Assembly (NCBI GenBank): GCA_947493745.1
Contig: CANLSM010000001.1
Coordinates: forward strand, 153,913 to 217,912
Origin: an uncultured Paracoccaceae bacterium
GTDB lineage: Bacteria > Pseudomonadota > Alphaproteobacteria > Rhodobacterales > Rhodobacteraceae
Reading direction: 5' to 3'
DNA: 64,000 nucleotides
The translations under genes were made by a program, and so were the position numbers. A model generated the notes under the pieces. That model had not been told where the DNA came from, did not search any database, and worked only from the letters and a program-made list of their open reading frames with translations. Below, piece after piece: positions 44,337-52,126 of the stretch (its first letter is position 1; each line of letters starts with the position of its first letter).

Positions 44337-45410
44337 TTATCTGGCCATAGCGCGCTGCTGGCGCCACTGGTCGAGCACAACCGCACCCACGATGATCGCG
44401 CCTTTGACGATCTCCTGATAATAGGCGTCCAGCCGCAGGAAGATGAAACCGGACAGGATCACGCCGAGGATCAGCATCCCGATTGTGGCCCCAAGCACGG
44501 ATCCACGGCCTCCCGACAGGGACACACCGCCGATCACCGCCATGGCGATGGCGTCAAGTTCGTACATCACACCCATGCCGGTCTGTGCCGTCTCCTGTTT
44601 GGAGCTCAGGACAATGGCAGCAAGGCCCGCCAGAATACCCGCAATCGTGTAGACTAGGATCTTGTGGCGCTCGACCTTGATGCCCGACATCCGGGCGGAT
44701 TGCTCGTTCGAACCGATCGCATAGGTGTGCTTGCCATAGACCGTATACTTCATGATCAGTCCGAACAGGACTGCTATGAAGAGGAAGATATAGACCGGCA
44801 TCATGCCCGCGCCGATGATCTTGTAGCTTTCGGTCGGGAAGGACAGCGGGTTGCCGTTCGACCACCACAAGGCAACACCGCGTGCCGAGAGCAGCATTCC
44901 CAATGTTGCGATGAAGGGCGGAATGCGGGTCACCGCAATCAGAAAACCGTTGATAAACCCCGCGAGGGCGCCTGCCGACAGGCCGACCATGATCGGCACC
45001 AGAACCGGCAGATCCACCCATCCCTGCTCCAGAAACAGGGCCCTTGGGTTGGGATTGCCGTTCACTTCAGAGGCTTGGGCGAAGCTCATCGTGACCATCG
45101 CAACCGCGCCCAGAACCGAGCCCGAACTGAGATCGATGCCCCCCATGATGATCACCTGCGTCACGCCGATGGCAATGATCCCGATGATCGAAAACTGCAG
45201 GATCATGATCTTGATCCGCTGGATGTTGAACAAGGTGTCGATCCGGTCAGAGGTGTTGAACAGGAAGCTGTTATCCACCATCCACCAGCCGAGGATCTCG
45301 AAGATGACCACAATCAGGATCAAGGCGAGGAATACGTTCAACTCGGTCGGGACTGATCGTTTCTTTGCATCGAAGGTGAGCCCTCCGACACCGTGTGCCG
45401 TGTCTGACAT
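44337..45410 (-). CDS. Inositol/sugar ABC transporter permease
   Basis: A 357-residue inner-membrane protein of the ribose/xylose-type family (BPD_transp_2), with about ten helices. IGVTQVIIMGGIDLSSGSVL and FIATLGMLLSARGVALWWSN are family motifs, and YAIGSNEQSARMSGIKVERH is the conserved coupling region for the ATPase. The order in the operon is TIM-barrel gene, binding protein, permease, ATPase, small membrane protein, LacI regulator. Confidence 0.9.
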   Translation of the reverse strand: MSDTAHGVGGLTFDAKKRSVPTELNVFLALILIVVIFEILGWWMVDNSFLFNTSDRIDTLFNIQRIKIMILQFSIIGIIAIGVTQVIIMGGIDLSSGSVLGAVAMVTMSFAQASEVNGNPNPRALFLEQGWVDLPVLVPIMVGLSAGALAGFINGFLIAVTRIPPFIATLGMLLSARGVALWWSNGNPLSFPTESYKIIGAGMMPVYIFLFIAVLFGLIMKYTVYGKHTYAIGSNEQSARMSGIKVERHKILVYTIAGILAGLAAIVLSSKQETAQTGMGVMYELDAIAMAVIGGVSLSGGRGSVLGATIGMLILGVILSGFIFLRLDAYYQEIVKGAIIVGAVVLDQWRQQRAMAR

Positions 45411-45522
45411 ATGCTGGATACCCGTGTTTGTGTTACCCGTCTAAAGCCGGTTTCGCGACGGGGAGGCGCTCATGACAAGCGCCACCCCACCGCTCATTGT
45501 AGCCACATGATGGTGGATATGC

Positions 45523-46467
45523 CTAGTTGGCGCTGAGGAAGTCGCCAACATTGTCAGGTGTGACGAGGATGAACGGAATGTAGACCTTCTGATCCACATC
45601 CTCGCCTGCTGCCAGCGACAGCGCGGCTTTCAGAGCGCCGGAGCCCTGACCATTCGCATCCTGAAAGACGGTGACATCAAGCTCGCCCGCCTGCATCGCA
45701 ACCAGCGCATCCTGTGTCGCATCGACACCGGTCACAACCACATCATCCATGGAGATGCCGGCAGCTTTCAGGGCCTGGATCGCACCGATGGCCATTTCAT
45801 CATTGTTCGCGAAAACAACATTGAAAGGCTCACCCGAAGAGATCCAGTTGGTCATCAGGTTCTGGGCCTCATCACGGCTCCAGTTGGCGGTCTGCTCGTC
45901 CACCAGTTCGATGAAATCGCACATCGCGATCCCGAGAATGTCACGGACATCCTGACTACGCGCAACAGCGGCCTGGTTCGAAAGCTGACCCATCAGCATG
46001 TAGCCACGGGCACCGCCACCAAGACCGGCTGCGCGAAGCAGCTGGCAGGCTTCAAATGCGGCCAGCGTGCCGGATTCGATCTCGTTGGATGCAACGAAGG
46101 CCTGATTGTCGGGCAGCGTATCGACATTGATCGGCTCGCGGTTGACATAGACCAGTGGCACACCGGCTGATTCCGCAGCGGACGACATGGCTTCGGTTGC
46201 CGACGTATCGACCGCATTGATGATGATCGCATCCACGCCGGAGGCGATGAAGTTGTTGATCTGGTCAAGCTGGCGCGCAACATCGTCACGGGCATCTTCG
46301 ATCTGAAGCTCGACGCCGTCCATGCTGGCCGCTGTCTCTTCCATGCCGTTGCGCAGAACGGTCAGGAAGTTGTCGTCAAACCGGGCCATCGAGACGCCGA
46401 TATTCTCTGCCAGTGCCGACGTCCCCATGAGCGCCGCGAGGCCAGTGGCCAAAAGTATTCTTTTCAT
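45523..46467 (-). CDS. Periplasmic inositol/sugar-binding protein of the ABC transporter
   Basis: A 314-residue substrate-binding protein with signal peptide MKRILLATGLAALMGTSALA. The two-lobe sugar-binding fold is seen in NIGVSMARFDDNFLTVLRNG, QLDQINNFIASGVDAIIINA, NDEMAIGAIQALKAAGI and VVVTGVDATQDALVAMQAGE. The family includes IbpA-type myo-inositol-binding proteins and ribose-type proteins. Gene context favours inositol. The start is chosen by GGGAGG and the signal peptide; a 28-residue upstream extension was rejected. Confidence 0.9.
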   Translation of the reverse strand: MKRILLATGLAALMGTSALAENIGVSMARFDDNFLTVLRNGMEETAASMDGVELQIEDARDDVARQLDQINNFIASGVDAIIINAVDTSATEAMSSAAESAGVPLVYVNREPINVDTLPDNQAFVASNEIESGTLAAFEACQLLRAAGLGGGARGYMLMGQLSNQAAVARSQDVRDILGIAMCDFIELVDEQTANWSRDEAQNLMTNWISSGEPFNVVFANNDEMAIGAIQALKAAGISMDDVVVTGVDATQDALVAMQAGELDVTVFQDANGQGSGALKAALSLAAGEDVDQKVYIPFILVTPDNVGDFLSAN

Positions 46468-46551
46468 GTTTTTCCTCCCAAGGATCGTGCCCGGCGCACG
46501 GTGAATTGATACCGGGACCTCAATTCGAGGTATCTGTTTCAGGTCTCCCAT

Positions 46552-47370
46552 CTATGCCGGTTCTCCGACCAGATGCGAGGCGATGAATGTCATTGATCCG
46601 GCAAGCGCTTCTGCCGGATGTGTCAGTTGATGAATTTCAGGGGCAAACGCCTCGAAAGAAGCGACGCCTTCGTAACCTGCATCCGCAAGCTCCCGAAGCT
46701 GTACGATGTTTCCGAGCCTGTCACTTTCATCCACCAGAACTCGGTGCAGGTCTGTCATCTGCCCGGTTGCCGGTGCTGGATCACTGACCCCCGAGACATG
46801 CACGAGACCGGTCAGCTCCGCGCAGATCCGATCTCCGCCTGCAAGATGATGATGGAACGTGTCGTGGATGATGCTGAAACAGGTCGGCCGGCCCAGATCG
46901 TTCAGAACGTCTATGACGTCATCCTTGTAGCGCAGGCTGCTGTTTTTAAAGCCCAGCGGCTCGATCAGTCCTAGAAGGCCGTGATCCTCCAGCATCGGCT
47001 GCAATTGCCCGAGCGCATCTTTCAGGGCGTTTCTCTGATCGGCCCGGTCAACCCTGCCGGCGCAGACCTTCGGGATCAGCGCAACACCTTCCGCCCCGCA
47101 GGCCACCGCAAGGCGCATCAGGTCGAGCGCGTCCTCTGTCCGGTCCCGAAGGGTGTCATTGAATGCCTTGACCTCGGCAAGCGCAAGGATGCGCAGCCCC
47201 TTGCTGTTGGCCATGTCCCGGATCAATTCGGGGGCTTCACCATCAAACAGCGGACGTCCCAGGTCGTTGCGAAACTCCACGCCCGCACATCCCAACTGCC
47301 CTGCGATATCCAGCAATTCAAGCGCCCGGCATCCGGGCACGGTCATGTGGTTGAGGCCGACAGGCAGCAT
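46552..47370 (-). CDS. TIM-barrel sugar-phosphate isomerase/epimerase (IolI/IolH-like)
   Basis: A 272-residue AP-endonuclease-2-family protein. GCAGVEFRNDLGRPLFDGEA, LLGLIEPLGFKNSSLRYKDD, FSIIHDTFHHHLAGGDRICA and VHVSGVSDPA supply the metal-binding residues. IolI-type enzymes isomerise inososes. It is the first gene of the uptake operon and lies 58 bp after the second LacI-type palindrome. An earlier in-frame start would run across that operator, so MLPVGLNHMTVPG is used. Confidence 0.75.
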   Translation of the reverse strand: MLPVGLNHMTVPGCRALELLDIAGQLGCAGVEFRNDLGRPLFDGEAPELIRDMANSKGLRILALAEVKAFNDTLRDRTEDALDLMRLAVACGAEGVALIPKVCAGRVDRADQRNALKDALGQLQPMLEDHGLLGLIEPLGFKNSSLRYKDDVIDVLNDLGRPTCFSIIHDTFHHHLAGGDRICAELTGLVHVSGVSDPAPATGQMTDLHRVLVDESDRLGNIVQLRELADAGYEGVASFEAFAPEIHQLTHPAEALAGSMTFIASHLVGEPA

Positions 47371-47427
47371 GATTGACGTGAGTCCTCCCGTGGTTTTTCG
47401 ACTCACTCTAGGCGGCAGTTCGACTTT

Positions 47428-47443
47428 TTGCAACCGGTTGCAT
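47428..47443. promoter_or_regulatory. Second LacI-family operator, upstream of the inositol uptake operon
   Basis: TTGCAACCGGTTGCAT matches the site at 39077 in 15 of 16 positions and contains a perfect 14-bp palindrome (47429-47442). It sits 58 bp before the TIM-barrel gene on the minus strand and next to an AT-rich hexamer region (TAAATT on the minus strand) that could be the -10. It marks the other edge of the inositol locus. Confidence 0.8.
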
Positions 47444-47547
47444 AAATTTAATGCCTGCACCCCAAGCGGCGGGAGATGCCGGTTGGGGTCAGGCACTTCG
47501 CGAACACATCACCTCGACATCAGGGGCAGTCGGGGGACCTACGCTCG

Positions 47548-48771
47548 CTAAGCAGCGGTGGATGATACAGCGCTCCAGACATGAGCTGGTGTGTTCTTCT
47601 CCAGGTATCGCTGGATTGTCGAGATTGTGGAGTAGAGCGCGTCGCAATGCACACTGGGCGTATCGAAGTCGATCCCGTTGAACCGGTGCGGAAGGTAGCC
47701 GCCGCCGCAGATATCAAGAACCGGACAGCCCGCGCATGTCTCGCAGACACCCGGCGTCACACCGCATTGCGATCTGAACTGCGCCTCCAGACTGCGGTTC
47801 TCAAGGCTGCCGCCTGTCACGGTCTGATCCTCGCCGCAGATATGAAGGACATCAAGCAGCTGATAGGAGCCATCGCTTTCCACAACGATGATCCAGTCGA
47901 CACCACCGCCAAAGGCATCCAGTTCCGGCGACAGACCGATGAAGCTCCGCATCATGTGCTCGAAGATACGCAGATGGAACTTGGGGTCATCCAGAGCGGT
48001 CCAGGCGTCGAACGCATCGCTGAGAAACCGGATCAGCTGGTCCTGACTGAAATCGGGCAGATGCGAGGGCGGCGTGACATGGGTGGCGTCGGGCAGCAGG
48101 AGATCGAAATCTTTCACTTCAAGATCGTGAAAATAGCGCACGATCTCTCCGGCATCGGCACCCGGATCAATCACCGCTAGAACACCGCCGAACATGCGCC
48201 GCCATTCGGGGCGCGAGAGCGACAGCCGGATAGCGCGTTCTGTCGCCGCATGCGATCCCCGCCCGGCATGATCCGGCCTGAAACGATCATGGACGGCCTT
48301 GGGCCCGTCACAGCTGATCGACCAATGGACCTTGTTCGCGGCAAAAAGCGCACACCAGTCCTCGTTGAGCAGCACTCCGTTGGTCTGAAGGCAATACGTC
48401 ATGCGATTGTCGGGAAATACGGCGCGCATGCGGGTGATCATGTCGGCAAAACGGTTCATCGGGAAAAGCAGGGGTTCGCCACCATGGAACTCCATGATCA
48501 CATGAATGCCCGGATCGCTCCGCAAGAGCTCCGCCGTGCGGTCGATCAGCAAATCGACATGCTCTGCCGAGAGCCGCTTGGGTCGCTTGCGCCAGGACTG
48601 ATCGGCGTCGGAATACATATAGCAGTAGGGGCAGGCGAGATTGCAGCGTTCCGCCAGTTTGACGATGATCGTCCGCTTCTCGATTGCGATCTGCTCGCCT
48701 GCGGGTTCGGGGGCCATCGCCGTGAGGCCAGAGGCCGGGTTGTCGGTGAATACGTCGATTTGATTGGTCAT
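47548..48771 (-). CDS. Radical SAM/SPASM peptide maturase (FxsB/GrrM-like, candidate cyclophane synthase)
   Basis: A 407-residue radical SAM enzyme. Cys43, Cys47 and Cys50 in RCNLACPYCYMYSDADQSWR bind the catalytic 4Fe-4S cluster; the downstream DQSWRKRPKRLS is typical of FxsB/GrrM-type enzymes that crosslink peptide residues into three-residue cyclophanes. GGEP in MEFHGGEPLLFP binds SAM. The C-terminal SPASM domain (about residues 315-376) has CGVTPGVCETCAGCPVLDIC and a final VHC, enough cysteines for auxiliary clusters. The candidate substrate is encoded 71 bp upstream. A GAGG ribosome-binding site precedes the ATG. The exact product is inferred, not shown. Confidence 0.8.
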   Translation of the reverse strand: MTNQIDVFTDNPASGLTAMAPEPAGEQIAIEKRTIIVKLAERCNLACPYCYMYSDADQSWRKRPKRLSAEHVDLLIDRTAELLRSDPGIHVIMEFHGGEPLLFPMNRFADMITRMRAVFPDNRMTYCLQTNGVLLNEDWCALFAANKVHWSISCDGPKAVHDRFRPDHAGRGSHAATERAIRLSLSRPEWRRMFGGVLAVIDPGADAGEIVRYFHDLEVKDFDLLLPDATHVTPPSHLPDFSQDQLIRFLSDAFDAWTALDDPKFHLRIFEHMMRSFIGLSPELDAFGGGVDWIIVVESDGSYQLLDVLHICGEDQTVTGGSLENRSLEAQFRSQCGVTPGVCETCAGCPVLDICGGGYLPHRFNGIDFDTPSVHCDALYSTISTIQRYLEKNTPAHVWSAVSSTAA

Positions 48772-48790
48772 TGTGGCCTCAATCTACTGG

Positions 48791-48823
48791 AAAAATCCGA
48801 CCGTCACCGCGTCGCGATGACGG
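48791..48823 (-). terminator. Hairpin plus T run between precursor and maturase genes (possible attenuator)
   Basis: On the minus strand CCGTCATCGC pairs with GCGGTGACGG (one G-T wobble) around a GAC loop (48823-48801). Five T follow after a five-base gap (48795-48791). It would end most transcripts after the short precursor gene and let a minority read on into the enzyme, giving more precursor than enzyme. Confidence 0.55.
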
Positions 48824-48841
48824 CCAGAAACGATGTTGCGA

Positions 48842-49093
48842 TCAGCCCTGACCGGGCTCGTCAGGTGTTTCCGTTTCGGGTTCATCATCCGGGCCTCCGC
48901 CGATGATGATCTTCCCGTGTCCGGATTTGCTGAAACCGATCTTGATATGACCGATCTTGAGGTGGAATTTGCCCTTCGCGTCAGGGTTGGCCTCGCCGAC
49001 CTCTGTCAGCGCCCGAACAAGTTCGGTCGAAACCCTGTCAATCGTTTCCTTGTCGAATTTCTCGATATCAATGCGTTTGTCGATGCTAGCCAT
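48842..49093 (-). CDS. Candidate RiPP precursor with pentapeptide repeats
   Basis: An 83-residue, charged protein that I read as the substrate of the radical SAM enzyme. Residues 1-40 look like a helical leader (MASIDKRIDIEKFDKETIDR...). Residues 44-63 are a tandem repeat of period five: HLKIG, HIKIG, FSKSG, HGKII, each an aromatic residue, any residue, Lys, Ile/Ser, then Gly (Ile at the end). A Gly-rich and acidic tail (IIIGGGPDDEPETETPDEPG) closes it. The start is set by GGAG seven bases before the ATG; an upstream in-frame ATG was rejected. There is no signal peptide. No family name is known to me. Confidence 0.65.
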   Translation of the reverse strand: MASIDKRIDIEKFDKETIDRVSTELVRALTEVGEANPDAKGKFHLKIGHIKIGFSKSGHGKIIIGGGPDDEPETETPDEPGQG

Positions 49094-49203
49094 CTGTTGC
49101 TCCAAATGTGACAAAAAACAGTTCAAAAAACTCCCCGCGGGGCCTGATAGAGCAGGCATATCCGAGACGAGATTTGATGACGTTACCGAGCCAAAGCACC
49201 GCA

Positions 49204-49227
49204 GACGTCAGACATTCGTCTGATGTC
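49204..49227. promoter_or_regulatory. 24-bp near-perfect palindrome in the RiPP-locus divergent promoter
   Basis: GACGTCAGAC (49204-49213) and GTCTGATGTC (49218-49227) are reverse complements with a single mismatch, separated by ATTC. The element lies 61 bp before the LuxR-type gene and 111 bp before the precursor, in a position to control both. A shorter perfect palindrome CCCCGCGGGG (49133-49142) followed by T-rich minus-strand sequence lies nearer the precursor. Confidence 0.6.
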
Positions 49228-49287
49228 GAACGGCTGAGGACGCGAAGTGGAGACAATTGTCACAGTTTGGTTTCTTGAGGGGGTGAG

Positions 49288-50409
49288 ATGATGGATCAAG
49301 ATGTCATGTCGCAACTCATCGGTCGCATCTACGATGCCACTCTGCCCGGGGCGGATTGGGCGGATCTGCTGAACGACATCGCGGATTTTGCCTGTGCCGA
49401 AACTGTATGGATGGTTCTTTGCGCACCGAAGATCGGGCTTAGCACCGTAATCGCGCCCCGCTCGGACCCCGAGATCATCGCCGACTATCAAAGGCACTGG
49501 TGGTCCAGGGATCCGACACTTGCCGCAACCGGTACAGCACCCGTGGGCCGGGTGACCAGCCTAGAAGATACGGGCCGCGCGCGGTTTCTTTCCTCAGAGT
49601 TTCACAATGACTTCTGGCAAAGATCAGGCCATTCAGCCGAGCGTCTTGCAGCAAATCTGATCAGTGATCCGGGGGCTGTTGCAAGCATCGGCATCCAGCC
49701 CTACCGGCAGGCGGGCCGTATCGAACCCGAGATATCGAGGACTTTCTCAGCCCTGGTTCCGCATGTGGTTCGGGCCGTGGAGATCCGGTCCACGCTGCGT
49801 GAGATCGAGATGGCGCGGGATCTGGCCCGCACAACACCCAGGAAAGGCGCCCTCCTCGTCGATCGCAATGGCCACCTGATCGTGGCGGATGACAAGGCAG
49901 AAAGCATCGTCCGCACCAACGACCGGATAGTTATCGATGGGGGCGAGATCGCAATCAGACCCGGCACCGAAAACGATCAGCTCAGACGTCTGATCGCATC
50001 ATGCCACACCAATTGTGTGAAAGGTGGGCGCCTGGATGTTCGCAATGAGGAGGGTGTCGGTCTCTCCATCGAGGTGCTCCCCTTTTCAGGCCCGAAGATA
50101 CATCCGGGACCCGAGGTACTGCGATGCCCGCAACCGGGTGCGTTGCTGATCCTCTCGGAGCCGATCCGCGAGCGCTGCACCCTCGCCACCCGCCTGAAAG
50201 ACGAGTTCGGTCTGACACAGGCAGAGGCTCTGGTCACGCTGGAGCTGATGCGATCCGACGGGCGGGCCGCCGTGGCGGAGCGACTTGGCGTGACACTCGC
50301 GACCGTCCGCACCCATATGATGCGGATCTTCGAAAAACTGGAGGTGAACAATCAAACGGCTCTGGTGTCTTCTATGTTGAGGATCGGAATCGACGCCGAT
50401 CGTCTTTAG
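49288..50409 (+). CDS. LuxR-type transcriptional regulator
   Basis: A 373-residue protein. The first 300 residues form a sensory region with no recognised domain name. The C-terminal HTH (about residues 310-370) shows FGLTQAEALVTLELMRSDGR then VAERLGVTLATVRTHMMRIF and NNQTALVSSML, the usual LuxR/GerE fold. It is divergent from the precursor gene, and the 24-bp palindrome between them is the probable binding site. No autoinducer synthase or response-regulator receiver domain is visible. Target and signal are unknown. Confidence 0.8.
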   Translation: MMDQDVMSQLIGRIYDATLPGADWADLLNDIADFACAETVWMVLCAPKIGLSTVIAPRSDPEIIADYQRHWWSRDPTLAATGTAPVGRVTSLEDTGRARFLSSEFHNDFWQRSGHSAERLAANLISDPGAVASIGIQPYRQAGRIEPEISRTFSALVPHVVRAVEIRSTLREIEMARDLARTTPRKGALLVDRNGHLIVADDKAESIVRTNDRIVIDGGEIAIRPGTENDQLRRLIASCHTNCVKGGRLDVRNEEGVGLSIEVLPFSGPKIHPGPEVLRCPQPGALLILSEPIRERCTLATRLKDEFGLTQAEALVTLELMRSDGRAAVAERLGVTLATVRTHMMRIFEKLEVNNQTALVSSMLRIGIDADRL

Positions 50410-50426
50410 ACCTTTGGGACGACCGG

Positions 50427-50788
50427 ATGGTTTTCGACTTGGCCATCCTATACTTTAAGACCAGTGCTGGCGAAGACGACGACGCTCTATCCATCACTCC
50501 AATATCTCAATCGACCAAGCTGAAGCTCTGCTCCGTTGAGGATCCGGATGTCATCATCGTCAGTGAAATCCGCGACGCCGAGACCGCCCGGATCACCTGC
50601 CGTGAATGCCACAGCCATGCCGCAGCCCCTTGCAGGTTGCCTGGCCTATCACTGCGCGCCGGGACGCTTCATCAACGCCACCTCCGGCGAATGCTATCCC
50701 TGGAACATCCGCCTCTTCGATGAGGCAGGCCACATGATCTACACCATTCGCTGGTATGAGGGCCGTGGCTGGGTGAGGGAGAACCTGA
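50427..50788 (+). pseudogene. Degraded coding remnants before the RHS tip
   Basis: Starting with ATG at 50427 one frame runs 98 codons and contains EDPDVIIVSEIRDAETARI, strongly like the Walker-B region of PilB/GspE secretion ATPases (DPDVI-x3-EIRDAETA). A second frame continues with GAGHMIYTIRWYEGRGWVREN-like sequence. Neither is a complete gene. The pieces suggest decay and rearrangement upstream of the RHS fragment. Confidence 0.35.
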
Positions 50789-51445
50789 GTGGTAGTGGGT
50801 AGGTATGCGCAGGCAGACCCGCTTGGGCTGGTTGATGGGGCATCGGTGTATGGGTATTCGCGACAGAATCCCTCCATGTACAGTGATCCGACGGGAGAAT
50901 GTCCATGGTGTGCGTATGCAGCGGCTGCGGCAGCTGGAGCCGCAATCGGAGCGGCGGTTGATCTGCTGATCCAACTTGCTATCAATGGAGGGCAAATTGA
51001 ATGTATCGACTGGTTCCAGGTGGGAGTTGGGGCTGGACTAGGAGCTGTTGGTGGTGTTGGTGGGTTTGCGCTTACCGGCTACAAACAGGCATCTTTTTCT
51101 GGCCTCAGAGGCATTGCCGGAAAGGCCGGAGGACAACGAGCGGCGGGTGTCAAACCCGAATGGTCCCACGCAGCGCCAGAAAGATGGTTTAAAAATGCTT
51201 CTCCGGGGATTAAAAGATTTGTGGGGAGTAGAACGAATAAAACCACCTTTTACAGGCTCAATGGTAACCACGTACCAGCTCGATTTCACGCTTGGACCGA
51301 TCATTGGAGACGCTGGAAGGGTGTCAAAAACGCAGAAGATACTGTGTCGTTACCACTGAGGATCCCACTTCGCCTCCCGGCATGGATGTATGGTGCAGGG
51401 GTCGGAGGTGCACTGCAACGAGAGGGTTGCGAATGCAAAGAGTAA
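50789..51445 (+). pseudogene. Orphan RHS C-terminal toxin tip (RHS core truncated)
   Basis: The first residues, GRYAQADPLGLVDGASVYGY and NPSMYSDPTGE, are the end of an RHS-repeat core; an in-frame stop lies directly before, and no RHS core is found upstream. About 180 residues follow: a small-residue, membrane-like stretch (AYAAAAAAGAAIGAAVDLLI) and a basic end with RWFKNASPGIKRFVGSRTNK and RFHAWTDHWRRWKG. This is the arrangement of a polymorphic toxin C-terminal domain. The activity is not recognised. The overlapping downstream gene is a probable immunity gene. Confidence 0.6.
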
Positions 51446-51936
51446 CCTATCCAGCTTTTGCAGTTCAGGACGGTAAAAGCGATGGATTTGAGTACAAGTA
51501 TCTTCGAAGATCTCGCAGTGTATTCTTTGCAACAAGACTGCCCAAACGAAAGCTTGCAACCAAAGGGCGCCTTTTCTCTTCCGCTGGTGTTGTCTACGAG
51601 TATGATGGGATGAGAGGCTGGCCGCTTTTTCCAAGCAACAATCTGACGCTGTTTCTCGAAAACCTTGTTCTCCCCTGGCTGATTTGGGAAATTTATTCAC
51701 GTGTGGTGACATATAAGCTCAACATCACATCCGAGCGTCATGTTGCGCCAGAGGAATTTAGGGCAGAGCTCTTTTCAGACCTGAGCGTTTACTGGGACCA
51801 GAGGGATTTGGTGGCATTGCGCGACAAGATAAAAGACGAAACAGATTTCAGAGAGATAATCAGAGCCGTAGAATGGCAGATCGCCTATCGATCTCATCAG
51901 GACTACCTCGAAGAGGAGGGCATCGACGAAGAGTGA
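51433..51936 (+). CDS. Candidate immunity protein for the RHS tip
   Basis: A 167-residue protein beginning MQRVTYPAFAVQDGKSDGFE, with one hydrophobic segment (LFLENLVLPWLIWEIY) and an acidic C-terminus ending YLEEEGIDEE. The start codon lies 13 nt inside the RHS-tip frame, the usual position of immunity genes. It is less GC-rich than the core genes around it. No family is recognised. Confidence 0.5.
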   Translation: MQRVTYPAFAVQDGKSDGFEYKYLRRSRSVFFATRLPKRKLATKGRLFSSAGVVYEYDGMRGWPLFPSNNLTLFLENLVLPWLIWEIYSRVVTYKLNITSERHVAPEEFRAELFSDLSVYWDQRDLVALRDKIKDETDFREIIRAVEWQIAYRSHQDYLEEEGIDEE

Positions 51937-52126
51937 CGGGATCGCTCCGCTCTGGATAGTTCCCTACCTGAATACGCATGCTGCAATCACCAACTGGATG
52001 GACAAGGCAACCAGAGGCGGCGTTCTTCTGGCGTGCTACTTCTTGTCAGCAGTCTACCCTTGCGGGTGACCAGGCCATCCACTCGGTGCGCGCTCTCGAT
52101 GGCCAACGGATCGCTGTGTGATCTCA

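Noticed and set aside
50427-50620. Intact type II/IV secretion ATPase gene
   Set aside because: Only about 19 residues match; Walker A and the rest of the domain are absent.
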